From contig CANDFO010000082.1 in the NCBI GenBank assembly GCA_947384055.1, positions 1 to 9,811 on the forward strand: a DNA stretch of 9,811 nucleotides. The letters run 5' to 3'. The notes beneath the pieces were generated by a model, which saw nothing but the letters and a program-made list of their open reading frames with translations, searched no databases and was not told the origin of the DNA. Below are positions 1 through 5,273 of this stretch, piece by piece. The translations under genes and the position numbers were made by a program. The stretch comes from an uncultured Flavonifractor sp. (GTDB lineage: Bacteria > Bacillota > Clostridia > Oscillospirales > Oscillospiraceae). Within the stretch, counting starts at the first letter, position 1. Each line of letters opens with the position of its first letter.

Positions 1-384
1 GGCAAGGATATGGCCATGCAGATTGCCGCCCTGAATCCCCGCTTCCTGGATAAGGGCCAGGTGGACCAGGCGACCCTGGATGAGGAAAAGAAGATCCTTC
101 TGGCCCAGATGGACAACGACCCCAAGATGGCCTCCAAGCCCGAGAAGGTCAAGGAGGGCATTGTGGCCGGCAAGCTGGGTAAGTTCTATAAGGAGAACTG
201 CCTGCTCCAGCAGGACTTCGTCAAGAACGCCGACGTGACGGTGGAACAGTATGTGGCCGCCGCCGCCAAAGAGCTGGGGGGTACGATCACCCTCAAGGGT
301 GCGGTGCGCTTTGAAAAGGGCGAGGGCATCGAAAAGAAGCAGGAGAACTTCGCCGAGGAAATTGCCAAGCAGCTGGGCCAGTAA
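1..384 (+). CDS. tsf: Elongation factor Ts, C-terminal part (5' end cut by window)
   Basis: This is the last 127 codons of EF-Ts, the cytoplasmic guanine-nucleotide exchange factor that recycles EF-Tu from its GDP to its GTP form. The reading frame is open from base 1 (first residues G-K-D-M-A-M-Q-I-A-A), so the start lies outside the window and the ATG at base 10 is internal. Recognisable family sequence includes the A-M-Q-I-A-A segment of the core domain, the helical stretch with K-V-K-E-G-I-V-A-G-K-L, and the E-N-C-L-L-Q-Q-D-F-V-K segment that precedes the C-terminal module. The end, K-Q-L-G-Q followed by TAA, is where clostridial EF-Ts proteins usually stop, so the gene looks intact at its 3' end. 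tsf normally follows rpsB, which would lie to the left. The next gene, metQ, converges on it. Confidence 0.95.
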   Translation, partial: GKDMAMQIAALNPRFLDKGQVDQATLDEEKKILLAQMDNDPKMASKPEKVKEGIVAGKLGKFYKENCLLQQDFVKNADVTVEQYVAAAAKELGGTITLKGAVRFEKGEGIEKKQENFAEEIAKQLGQ

Positions 385-406
385 ACTTTTTCCGGTGCGG
401 AACAGC

Positions 407-430
407 CGCCGGGAGCCTGGGTTCCCGGCG
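407..430 (+). other. GC-rich hairpin downstream of tsf
   Basis: The arms cgccgggagc and gttcccggcg form a 10-bp stem with one G-U pair around a ctgg loop, 22 bases after the tsf stop. No T run follows, so it is not a canonical intrinsic terminator. It could protect the 3' end of the tsf mRNA or act together with the next hairpin. Confidence 0.4.
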
Positions 431-459
431 TGATGTCCGACGGCAGATATCCCAGATAA

Positions 460-504
460 AACACCCGGTTCGCGGTAACATGCCGCGGACCGGGTGTTAT
501 ACTG
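460..504. terminator. Hairpin between convergent tsf and metQ, possible bidirectional terminator
   Basis: The arms at 460-475 (aacacccggttcgcgg) and 483-498 form a 16-bp stem with one G-U/C-A position around a 7-base loop. On the minus strand the stem runs into TTTTATCT, a modest T tract, so it may end metQ transcription. On the plus strand only TTAT follows, so termination of tsf there is less certain. Its place between two converging genes supports a terminator role. Confidence 0.6.
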
Positions 505-725
505 TCGAAAAACTTCCCCCACAGGAAAGCCCACAGGGTTTTGCCGCCCTCGGCCTGCAAGTGTGCCCAAAGGGTGCGCGCGGCAGGCCGTATCCCCTTT
601 GCCGAAAGGCCCCAGGCTTTTCGGTAGTCTGCGTTTGGGACACTCCCGCAGGGGCCCCGGACAAGGCCGGAACCCCTGCCGCCGCAAAGCTTACATGAAA
701 TGGTATGCGGGGTTTCCGCAGGGAC
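505..725. other. Gene-less stretch between tsf and metQ
   Basis: Together with the two hairpins to its left, this makes a 341-base gap with no credible gene. Short open frames here have no ribosome binding site. There is a 7-bp inverted repeat, gcagggg at 648-654 with cccctgc at 673-679, without a T tract. It probably forms the 3' untranslated part of metQ transcripts on the minus strand. I see no promoter or further structured RNA. Confidence 0.5.
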
Positions 726-1526
726 TCAGAACACCGCTACAACTGCGCCGCCGTAGTTTTCCGCGATGTAATCCTTGACCTGCTGGCTCTGGAGGGCCTT
801 CAGCAGGGCCTGAATCTCCTCGTCGTTCTCCCGGCCCTCCTTGACGGTGAGCACGTTTACATAGGCGGTGCCGGCAGTGCCCTCGGCGGACTCTATGGCC
901 AGGGCGTCGTTCACGTCAAGACCGGCCTGAATCGCGTAGTTGCCGTTGATAACCGCCACGTCCAGGCTGTCCAGGGAGCGGGGCAGCTGGGCGGCCTCCA
1001 TCTCCACGATGTCAAAGTTGTGGGGATTGTCCACGATGTCCAGCACCGTGGGCTCCAGGCCCGCGTCCTCGGGCAGGGTGATCAGCCCCTGCTCCTGGAG
1101 GAGCAGCAGAGCCCGGCCGCCGTTGGTGGGGTCGTTGGGGACGCCGATCTGGGCCCCGTCGGGCAGCTCCGCCAGGCTGGACACCCGACCGGCATAGATG
1201 CCGAAGGGCTCATAGTGGATGTCGCCCACGCTGACCAAATGGGTATCGTGCTCGGCGTTGAAATTGTTCATGTAGGTGATATGCTGGAAATAGTTGGCGT
1301 CAATGTCGCCGGACTCCACGGCGTCGTTGGGCTGGATGTAGTCGGTAAACTCCACAATCTCCAGCGTAATGTCCTGTTCGGCCAGCAGATCCTTGACAAT
1401 TTCCAGAATTTCCGCGTGAGGGGCGGGGGTGGCGCCGACCTTCAGGGTCTTGGGGTCCTTGCTGCATCCGGACAGCAGGCCCAGGGTCAGGGCGCCGGTG
1501 AGGAGCAGTGAGACGAGCTTCTTCAT
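726..1526 (-). CDS. metQ: MetQ/NlpA-family methionine-binding lipoprotein of an ABC importer
   Basis: This 266-residue protein is the extracellular binding component of the MetNIQ importer, which captures methionine and passes it to the MetI permease powered by MetN. A lipoprotein signal is clear: M-K-K-L, a hydrophobic stretch, then the lipobox L-S-G-C with the lipidated Cys at residue 21. Mature-domain motifs match MetQ: F-T-D-Y (60-63), N-Y-F-Q-H (78-82), V-P-N-D-P-T-N-G-G-R (129-138), T-V-L-D-I-V-D-N-P (160-168) and L-P-R-S-L-D (181-186). The ATG at 1526 was chosen because AAGGAG sits 9 bases upstream and the signal peptide starts exactly there; the frame is open farther upstream but lies in the leader. 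No metN or metI is adjacent, so the permease and ATPase must be encoded elsewhere. A T-box in the leader points to control by methionine tRNA charging. Other NlpA-family substrates cannot be excluded from sequence alone. Confidence 0.93.
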   Translation of the reverse strand: MKKLVSLLLTGALTLGLLSGCSKDPKTLKVGATPAPHAEILEIVKDLLAEQDITLEIVEFTDYIQPNDAVESGDIDANYFQHITYMNNFNAEHDTHLVSVGDIHYEPFGIYAGRVSSLAELPDGAQIGVPNDPTNGGRALLLLQEQGLITLPEDAGLEPTVLDIVDNPHNFDIVEMEAAQLPRSLDSLDVAVINGNYAIQAGLDVNDALAIESAEGTAGTAYVNVLTVKEGRENDEEIQALLKALQSQQVKDYIAENYGGAVVAVF

Positions 1527-1605
1527 GACTGGTTTCTCCTTTTCATTTGGTATTCCGCGGAAGGCAGGTCTATCGCCGGACCGGGCAGAAGGTCTGCCGG
1601 ACATC

Positions 1606-1638
1606 AAAAAACGTCCCCGATGCCAAGCATCAAGGACG
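1606..1638 (-). terminator. T-box riboswitch terminator hairpin in the metQ leader
   Basis: Read on the minus strand, cgtccttgatgc pairs with gcatcggggacg (12 bp with two G-U pairs, 3-base loop), followed directly by six Ts. This is a textbook intrinsic terminator placed about 80 bases before the metQ ATG. Its 5' arm contains CGTCC, which can instead pair with the T-box sequence to form the antiterminator, so the hairpin is conditional. Confidence 0.9.
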
Positions 1639-1907
1639 AGAGCAAAACGCTTCGCGGTACCACCTTGGTTTACCCGGACCTCGCGGCCCCAGGCCTCTGC
1701 GCGTACAGGACGACTCCGATACGCCTGCGCTATGACGGGCGCTCCCGTCGCAGCCTAACGCCTCCGGGCGGTCGGTGCGCGGCTCCGAGACCATGTTCCC
1801 TGAGGCCTTCCGCGCCCGTTCTCACCACTCCGGGCTCTCTGCAGCGTATCTCCACAGGTACTCTTCTCTTCATTGCCTTTATCGGCGATATTCTGTTGTT
1901 CCGGGAT
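1606..1907 (-). promoter_or_regulatory. T-box riboswitch, methionine (AUG) specifier, controlling metQ
   Basis: The minus-strand leader holds the T-box sequence AAGGTGGTACCGCG (1653-1666), close to the family consensus AGGGTGGNACCGCG. Upstream are Stem I elements: an AGUA motif (1859-1862), the AGAGAG segment, and a distal hairpin closed by gcccg/cgggc (1814-1835). A stem CCTGTGG with CCTCAGG (one mismatch) lies between the AGUA side and the specifier side. The specifier-loop sequence GGAACATGG contains AUG at 1792-1794. The antiterminator bulge reads UGGU, which pairs with the ACCA end of a tRNA whose discriminator base is A, as in methionine tRNA. Uncharged tRNA-Met should stabilise the antiterminator and allow metQ transcription. 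Stem II/III boundaries and the exact 5' end are approximate. Confidence 0.9.
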
Positions 1908-1914
1908 CACAATT

Positions 1915-1943
1915 AGTTTAACTCGATAAAGTCCATTTGTCAA
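1915..1943 (-). promoter_or_regulatory. Sigma-A promoter for the metQ T-box transcript
   Basis: On the minus strand TTGACA (1938-1943) is followed after 17 bases by TAAACT (1915-1920). The expected start point near 1906-1909 lies just before Stem I of the T-box, giving a leader of roughly 380 nt. Confidence 0.85.
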
Positions 1944-2155
1944 TGAGCTGGTTTCAACAAACCTGCCGGAGCAAGACTGCCGGTTTCTGACGTATATTCT
2001 AAAATACGGGGGTTCTGCCGGCGGCTGGGCCGGCTGTCCGGCGTTTTACAGGTTTCAAACAAGGCGTGAAATTCAAGTTCTAAATTTGAGGACCGGCGCG
2101 TAGGCTGCCCTCATTCGACGGCATATTTTCCCATAATATGGTATCCTCTTTTTGT
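1944..2155. other. Intergenic region between the divergent metQ and SLH genes
   Basis: No gene is seen. There is an imperfect palindrome cgtatattctaaaatacg at 1991-2008 and a GCCGGC-ggctgg-GCCGGC hairpin at 2017-2034 followed by a short T run (gttttac at 2042-2048). A promoter for the SLH gene should lie here. The best -10-like boxes are CATAAT (2132-2137) or TATGGT (2137-2142), the latter 17 bases after TTCGAC (2114-2119). Neither has a good -35, so the promoter is unresolved. Confidence 0.35.
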
Positions 2156-2169
2156 AAGGAGGTACTGCC

Positions 2170-2670
2170 ATGAAGCCCTTTCTTGTGCTCCCCCTGGCCT
2201 GTTTCCTGCTGGTCCTGACCGTCCAGGCCGCCGCGCCGCCGGTATCCCGCTCGGATTTTTTGGAGGCCCTCTGGCAGTATGCCGGAGCGCTCCCCCACAG
2301 CGCCGGAGGCGCCTTTTCCGACGTACACCGGGACAGCGACGGTTCCACCGCCATATCCTGGGCCTGCGGCCTGGGCATCACCCGGGGCACGGGCGGCGGA
2401 TGCTTTTCCCCCCGGCGCCCTATTACCCGGGAGGAGGCCGCCCTGATGCTCCGCCGCTATGCGAGCTGCCTGGGTCGGGACACCGTCCTGCCCAGCAGTC
2501 TGCTGGTGTGCAATGACGGCGCGGACGCGTCCCCCTGGGCGGGAGATGCGCTCTACTGGGCTGCCGACTGCGGACTGGTGGAGTGGTCCCCCGGCGGACT
2601 GCTGGACCCCTATGGAACCCTCACCTACGAGCAGACGGACGGTATTCTGCGGCGGTTTTTTGGCCTTTGA
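2170..2670 (+). CDS. Small secreted protein consisting of S-layer homology (SLH) motifs
   Basis: This 166-residue protein starts at an ATG 7 bases after a full AAGGAGG site (2156-2162). Residues 1-20 form a signal peptide (M-K-P-F, hydrophobic core, then V-Q-A-A-A before P-P), with cleavage likely after residue 20-22. The rest is SLH-like: a half-repeat at about 25-40 (V-S-R-S-D-F-L-E-A-L), a good repeat at about 49-98 (F-S-D-V, then A-I-S-W-A-C-G-L-G-I and P-I-T-R-E-E-A-A-L-M-L), and a degenerate one at about 120-164 (A-L-Y-W-A-A-D-C-G-L and L-T-Y-E-Q-T-D). SLH modules bind pyruvylated secondary cell-wall polymers and anchor S-layer or surface proteins. Here no passenger domain is attached, so its job is unclear; it may be a free wall-binding protein. 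It stands alone, with its own terminator downstream. Confidence 0.8.
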   Translation: MKPFLVLPLACFLLVLTVQAAAPPVSRSDFLEALWQYAGALPHSAGGAFSDVHRDSDGSTAISWACGLGITRGTGGGCFSPRRPITREEAALMLRRYASCLGRDTVLPSSLLVCNDGADASPWAGDALYWAADCGLVEWSPGGLLDPYGTLTYEQTDGILRRFFGL

Positions 2671-2696
2671 CGCTCTTTTGAAACCACATTCCAGGC

Positions 2697-2733
2697 AGGG
2701 CCTTCGGTGTTCCGGGGGCCCCTTTTTATTTCT
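2697..2733 (+). terminator. Rho-independent terminator after the SLH gene
   Basis: The arms agggccttcgg (2697-2707) and ccgggggcccct (2712-2723) form 11 pairs with one bulged C and two G-U pairs around a tgtt loop. The tract TTTTTATTTCT follows immediately, 27 bases after the SLH stop codon. It also insulates the next operon. Confidence 0.85.
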
Positions 2734-2738
2734 TGTTA

Positions 2739-2755
2739 TTATCGAAATTCGATAA
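2739..2755. promoter_or_regulatory. Perfect palindrome upstream of the DUF2975 promoter, candidate operator
   Basis: ttatcgaa-a-ttcgataa is an 8-bp perfect inverted repeat with a single central base. It ends 7 bases before the -35 box of the DUF2975/HTH promoter. Size and place suit a dimeric HTH regulator, perhaps the small HTH protein encoded in the same operon. It is AT-rich, so a role as UP element is also possible. Confidence 0.5.
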
Positions 2756-2762
2756 AAATAAA

Positions 2763-2791
2763 TTGACAAACAATATATATAGTGGTAAGAT
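2763..2791 (+). promoter_or_regulatory. Sigma-A promoter for the DUF2975/HTH operon
   Basis: TTGACA (2763-2768), a 17-base AT-rich spacer, then TAAGAT (2786-2791). Transcription should begin near 2798, only about 14 bases before the GTG start, so the leader holds little more than the AAGGAGGG ribosome binding site. Confidence 0.85.
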
Positions 2792-2811
2792 AACGCCAAG
2801 GAGGGATTCCT

Positions 2812-3348
2812 GTGGCAAAAACCGGTGTACAAAAACTGGCCCGTGCGCTGCGCGTGCTGGTAACGATCGTCTTTGCGTGCAATATGGCGGCGCTGTTCTT
2901 TGTTCCGGCCCTGCCGCTGGCATACCATGTTACCTTGGGCGGCTCACAGAGCGCGGCAGCTCTGCCCGCCCTTCCCCCGGATTGGATACAGAAGCTGGGG
3001 CCGTATGAAACGGTTTTAGCGGCATTTCTCCTCTTCTGCGGCGTCTGCACCGCTGTTATCCTCTGGCAGGCCAGGCTGGTGCTGGATACCATTGCCGCCC
3101 AGACGCCCTTCTGCCGGAAGAACAGCGTGTGCATGAAGCGGGCGGCTGTGTGCTGTTTCCTGATTTCCGGAGCGGCCCTGCTCCGGCTGTGCTGGGGATT
3201 CTGGTTCTACCGCTCCATCCGGCCGCTTCTCACGTATAACGCCCTGTTTATACCGCTGTTCCTTATGGCCGGTCTGCTGTGCATGGTCATGTCCGCCCTC
3301 TTCCGCCAGGCCGCCGAGCTGAAGGAAGAGAACGACCTGACCATATAG
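2812..3348 (+). CDS. DUF2975-family membrane protein
   Basis: This 178-residue protein starts at a GTG preceded by AAGGAGGG at 2798-2805. It has four predicted membrane segments, at about residues 13-37, 66-86, 108-127 and 141-162. Family hallmarks are visible: a short segment D-T-I-A-A-Q-T-P-F (92-100) between helices 2 and 3, and the C-terminal tail L-F-R-Q-A-A-E-L-K-E-E-N-D-L-T-I (163-178). DUF2975 proteins are of unknown function and are often encoded directly before a small YozG-like HTH regulator, as here: the next gene begins 12 bases after the stop. The loop between helices 1 and 2 (about 40-64) is probably extracytoplasmic. Five cysteines lie in or near the membrane segments at 101-127; their meaning is unclear. 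Expression is probably driven by the consensus promoter just upstream and may be under control of the operon's own HTH protein. Confidence 0.85.
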   Translation: MAKTGVQKLARALRVLVTIVFACNMAALFFVPALPLAYHVTLGGSQSAAALPALPPDWIQKLGPYETVLAAFLLFCGVCTAVILWQARLVLDTIAAQTPFCRKNSVCMKRAAVCCFLISGAALLRLCWGFWFYRSIRPLLTYNALFIPLFLMAGLLCMVMSALFRQAAELKEENDLTI

Positions 3349-3360
3349 GGGGGCGGCGCT

Positions 3361-3591
3361 ATGGCAATTATCGTAAACCTGGACGTGATGATGGCCAGAC
3401 GGAAGATCGGCCTCAGCGAGCTGGCCCCCAAGGTGGGGCTGACCCTGGCCAACCTGTCTATTCTGAAGAACAATCACGCGAAGGCGGTGCGCTTCTCCAC
3501 CCTGGAGGCCATTTGCAGGGCTTTGGACTGCCAGCCGGGGGACATTCTGGAATACGTGCCCGACCCGCCCGGCGGAGAGGAGAATGTCTGA
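3361..3591 (+). CDS. Small Cro/CI-type (YozG-like) HTH transcriptional regulator
   Basis: This 76-residue cytoplasmic protein is almost entirely one DNA-binding domain. After a short beta strand (A-I-I-V-N-L-D), the helix-turn-helix covers about 18-43: L-S-E-L-A-P-K-V-G, a turn, then recognition helix L-A-N-L-S-I-L-K-N-N. It is followed by R-F-S-T-L-E-A-I-C-R-A-L-D-C-Q-P-G-D-I-L-E-Y (44-65), which is typical of the HTH_26/YozG group. That group is usually found beside DUF2975 genes, matching the upstream neighbour. Its start follows the DUF2975 stop by 12 bases of G-rich sequence with a poor ribosome binding site, so translation probably depends on coupling. A palindrome upstream of the operon promoter is a plausible target, implying autoregulation; this is inference. 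The stop overlaps the ATG of a possible small ORF (TGATG). Confidence 0.88.
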   Translation: MAIIVNLDVMMARRKIGLSELAPKVGLTLANLSILKNNHAKAVRFSTLEAICRALDCQPGDILEYVPDPPGGEENV

Positions 3592-3743
3592 TGTATCCGG
3601 ATGCGCCCGGCCGGACCCGGAGAAGCCGCCGCCTTACGGACGCCATGCGCAGTCCGGCTGTACGCAGGGGGCTGGCCAAAGGACGCTTCCTGTTCCATCT
3701 TCCGGCCCGGTCCTCCGGGTCCGGCAAACGCTCTGAGAGGTGA
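3591..3743 (+). CDS. Possible 50-residue Arg-rich small ORF, translationally coupled
   Basis: The ATG at 3591 overlaps the HTH stop codon (TGATG), and AGGAG (3578-3582) lies 8 bases upstream. The frame ends with TGA at 3741-3743, inside the ribosome binding site of the next gene. The product would be 50 residues, starting M-Y-P-D-A-P-G-R-T and rich in Arg, Ser and Gly, with no membrane segment and no family I recognise. Coupling at both ends favours real translation. The low-complexity, arginine-heavy composition instead looks like chance reading of GC-rich spacer DNA. A hairpin (ccggcccgg with ccgggtccgg, 3702-3724) sits near its end. I rate it slightly more likely not a functional protein; its translation could simply carry ribosomes to the next gene. 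Confidence 0.35.
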   Translation: MYPDAPGRTRRSRRLTDAMRSPAVRRGLAKGRFLFHLPARSSGSGKRSER

Positions 3744-3748
3744 AGCCC

Positions 3749-4315
3749 TTGAAACACACAACAATTGCCGCCCGGTTTGGCTGGTTTGCCCTGGGTCATG
3801 TTCTGATATCTATCACAACATGCGCCGTCTGCTTCTTTGGGGCGGCCCCGCTGTCCCTGCTGTGGACCTTCGACTGGTCCGCATGCCTGGTCCCTGTCGT
3901 CTGGACGGGAGTGACCGTTCTTGCCCTGGGGTCCTACTTTGCGGCGGGGGCTTATATCGCTGCGGCCCACGGCTGGAGCCGGCCCTCCTGCGCCAGGGAA
4001 TATATTTTGGCGGTGCTCCTTCCCGCTTTGGTGGCCTGGTGCTGGGAAGGAGCGGCCATTGCCGGTATGTCCGGCCAGTCTTTTTCCGCGCTGAGCGCGT
4101 TGGCGGGGTTCCTGCTCTATGCCGCTCTTTTCCTGGCTACCCCTTCGGTCATTTTTATTTTTTTCTCCTTTGCCTATCTCAACACAGGCCTGTGGCTGGA
4201 CGACTGGGGATTCTGGGCGACAGCGATTTTGGCGGGATTTTTGCCGCCCCTGCTCTTTGCGGCGGGAAGCTTTTGGCAGTCCGGGCGGAAGAAATCGGCG
4301 GCGGCGGCGGAATAA
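3749..4315 (+). CDS. Unrecognised multi-pass membrane protein
   Basis: I do not recognise a family. The product of 188 residues has five or six hydrophobic segments, at about 10-31, 46-71, 85-105, 115-148 (perhaps two helices) and 154-176, and a short basic C-terminal tail (S-G-R-K-K-S) that is likely cytoplasmic. No catalytic motif is evident. The TTG at 3749 is preferred because GAGAGGTGA (3735-3743), a near-complete anti-16S match, is spaced 8 bases from it. A GTG at 3740 would give three more residues but lies inside that site and has none of its own. The gene follows the HTH regulator by about 160 bases with no promoter or terminator between them, so it probably belongs to the DUF2975/HTH operon. 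Cysteines and tryptophans are frequent. A role with the DUF2975 protein is possible but unsupported. Confidence 0.7.
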   Translation: MKHTTIAARFGWFALGHVLISITTCAVCFFGAAPLSLLWTFDWSACLVPVVWTGVTVLALGSYFAAGAYIAAAHGWSRPSCAREYILAVLLPALVAWCWEGAAIAGMSGQSFSALSALAGFLLYAALFLATPSVIFIFFSFAYLNTGLWLDDWGFWATAILAGFLPPLLFAAGSFWQSGRKKSAAAAE

Positions 4316-4317
4316 GA

Positions 4318-4371
4318 CGGCGGAGAACCGCCGGGGAACGTCCACGTATGCCGGCGAAACCGGCGGGTTTT
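4318..4371 (+). terminator. Weak terminator candidate after the membrane-protein gene
   Basis: Two GC-rich hairpins follow the stop codon: CGGCGG-agaa-CCGCCG (4318-4333) and GCCGG-cgaaa-CCGGC (4350-4364). The second is followed by GGGTTTT. The T tract is short, so termination may be partial and read-through into the mgtC region is possible. Confidence 0.4.
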
Positions 4372-4440
4372 CCCCCAGACCATCCGCAGGTTGATGGTGC
4401 GCCGCGCCGCTGCGGAAATCAGGCGGGCCCTTCCACCGCG

Positions 4441-4469
4441 TTGATTATTTTTGGTTTTCGTGGTATGAT
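4441..4469 (+). promoter_or_regulatory. Sigma-A promoter for mgtC
   Basis: TTGATT (4441-4446), 17 bases, then TATGAT (4464-4469). The expected start near 4476 gives an untranslated leader of about 56 bases before the ATG at 4532. Confidence 0.75.
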
Positions 4470-4531
4470 TACCCTATCAAAACCCGCATCCGCCCACGAG
4501 GGGAACGCGGGCCCGGAGAGGGGCGGAAGGA

Positions 4532-5212
4532 ATGGACTTCTTTTTTGACCCGGTTCAGCTGGAGCATCTGCTGCGCATTGTGTTAGCCGCAGTCTGCGGC
4601 GGGGCTGTGGGCTTTGAGCGGGAGCGCCGCTTTAAAAGCGCGGGCATCCGCACCCATTTGATTGTGGCGCTCTCCGCCGCGCTGATGACGGTGCTGTCCA
4701 AGTATGGCTTTACCGACGTAGTGGGAAACGGTGTCACCGCTGACGCTTCCCGGATGGCCGCCGGCGTGGTCAGCGCCATCGGCTTTTTGGGCGCGGGGGT
4801 CATCTTCTTCCGCAAGGACGCCGTCAGCGGCGTTACCACCGCCGCCGGGCTGTGGGCCACTGTGGGCGTAGGCATTGCGCTGGGGGCCGGGCGTTATTTT
4901 GTGGGCTGTACGGTGACGGTGCTCATCGTGGTCATTCAGGTGCTTCTCCACCACCGCACCCCTCTGGTGCGGCCCCAGAAGGTGGGCTCTGTGGTGCTCC
5001 GCCTCACGGACCCCCAGCTGGAGGCCGCCGTCTCCACCCGACTGGCGGGCATGGCCGAGCGGATCGAGAGCATTCACTTCCGGCGCACCGGTACGGATAC
5101 GGTAGAGATCACCTGCGACGTTATCTTTCCGGTGGATTTCAGCTCAGAGGACCTGGTCCGCGCGCTGAAGGATATCCCTGAGCTGTACTCCGTGGAAATG
5201 CGCTGGCCATAG
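4532..5212 (+). CDS. MgtC/SapB-family membrane protein
   Basis: This 226-residue inner-membrane protein belongs to the MgtC/SapB family, whose members are linked to growth in low magnesium and, in Salmonella, to inhibition of the F1Fo ATP synthase; the role in clostridia is not established. The N-terminal hydrophobic domain (about 1-140) carries the family signatures: G-F-E-R-E-R-R-F-K-S-A-G-I-R-T-H (27-42), S-A-I-G-F-L-G-A-G-V-I-F (81-92) and V-T-T-A-A-G-L-W-A-T-V-G-V-G (101-114). Residues about 150-226 form a soluble ACT-like tail, as in the longer family members. The length is normal. The ATG follows GGAGAGGGG (4515-4523) at 8 bases. It has its own promoter and is the last + strand gene before a shared terminator, so it is probably monocistronic. 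The symbol mgtC is not assigned because orthology with the virulence gene cannot be judged here. Confidence 0.9.
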   Translation: MDFFFDPVQLEHLLRIVLAAVCGGAVGFERERRFKSAGIRTHLIVALSAALMTVLSKYGFTDVVGNGVTADASRMAAGVVSAIGFLGAGVIFFRKDAVSGVTTAAGLWATVGVGIALGAGRYFVGCTVTVLIVVIQVLLHHRTPLVRPQKVGSVVLRLTDPQLEAAVSTRLAGMAERIESIHFRRTGTDTVEITCDVIFPVDFSSEDLVRALKDIPELYSVEMRWP

Positions 5213-5231
5213 TTGAAGGCCTGTACACAGC

Positions 5232-5272
5232 AAATTGGGCCGGAGAGCACGCTGTGCCCTCCGGCCCAATTT
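5232..5272. terminator. Bidirectional terminator between mgtC and folD
   Basis: A perfect 14-bp inverted repeat, aaattgggccggag (5232-5245) with ctccggcccaattt (5259-5272), encloses a further gcac/gtgc stem. It lies 19 bases after the mgtC stop and directly abuts the folD stop codon on the other strand. AATTTG on each side supplies a short T tract in both directions. Confidence 0.8.
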
Positions 5273-5273
5273 G

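Noticed and set aside
705..1511. Long open frame on the + strand opposite metQ
   Set aside because: It is a shadow of metQ caused by GC-rich third positions; it has no ribosome binding site and no recognisable domain, while metQ is a clear match with signal peptide and motifs.
1791..1795. Reading the T-box specifier as CAU (histidine) instead of AUG
   Set aside because: The letters overlap, but tRNA-His carries discriminator C and would need UGGG in the antiterminator bulge. The sequence has UGGU, which fits discriminator A of tRNA-Met, and the gene is metQ.
1527..1907. SAM-I riboswitch in the metQ leader
   Set aside because: The conserved SAM-I core was not seen; the T-box motif, AGUA motif and conditional terminator explain the leader.
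2080..2928. Open frame of 282 codons on the minus strand through the SLH gene and the DUF2975 promoter
   Set aside because: It crosses a terminator and a consensus promoter, runs opposite a gene with signal peptide and SLH motifs, and has no homology I recognise.
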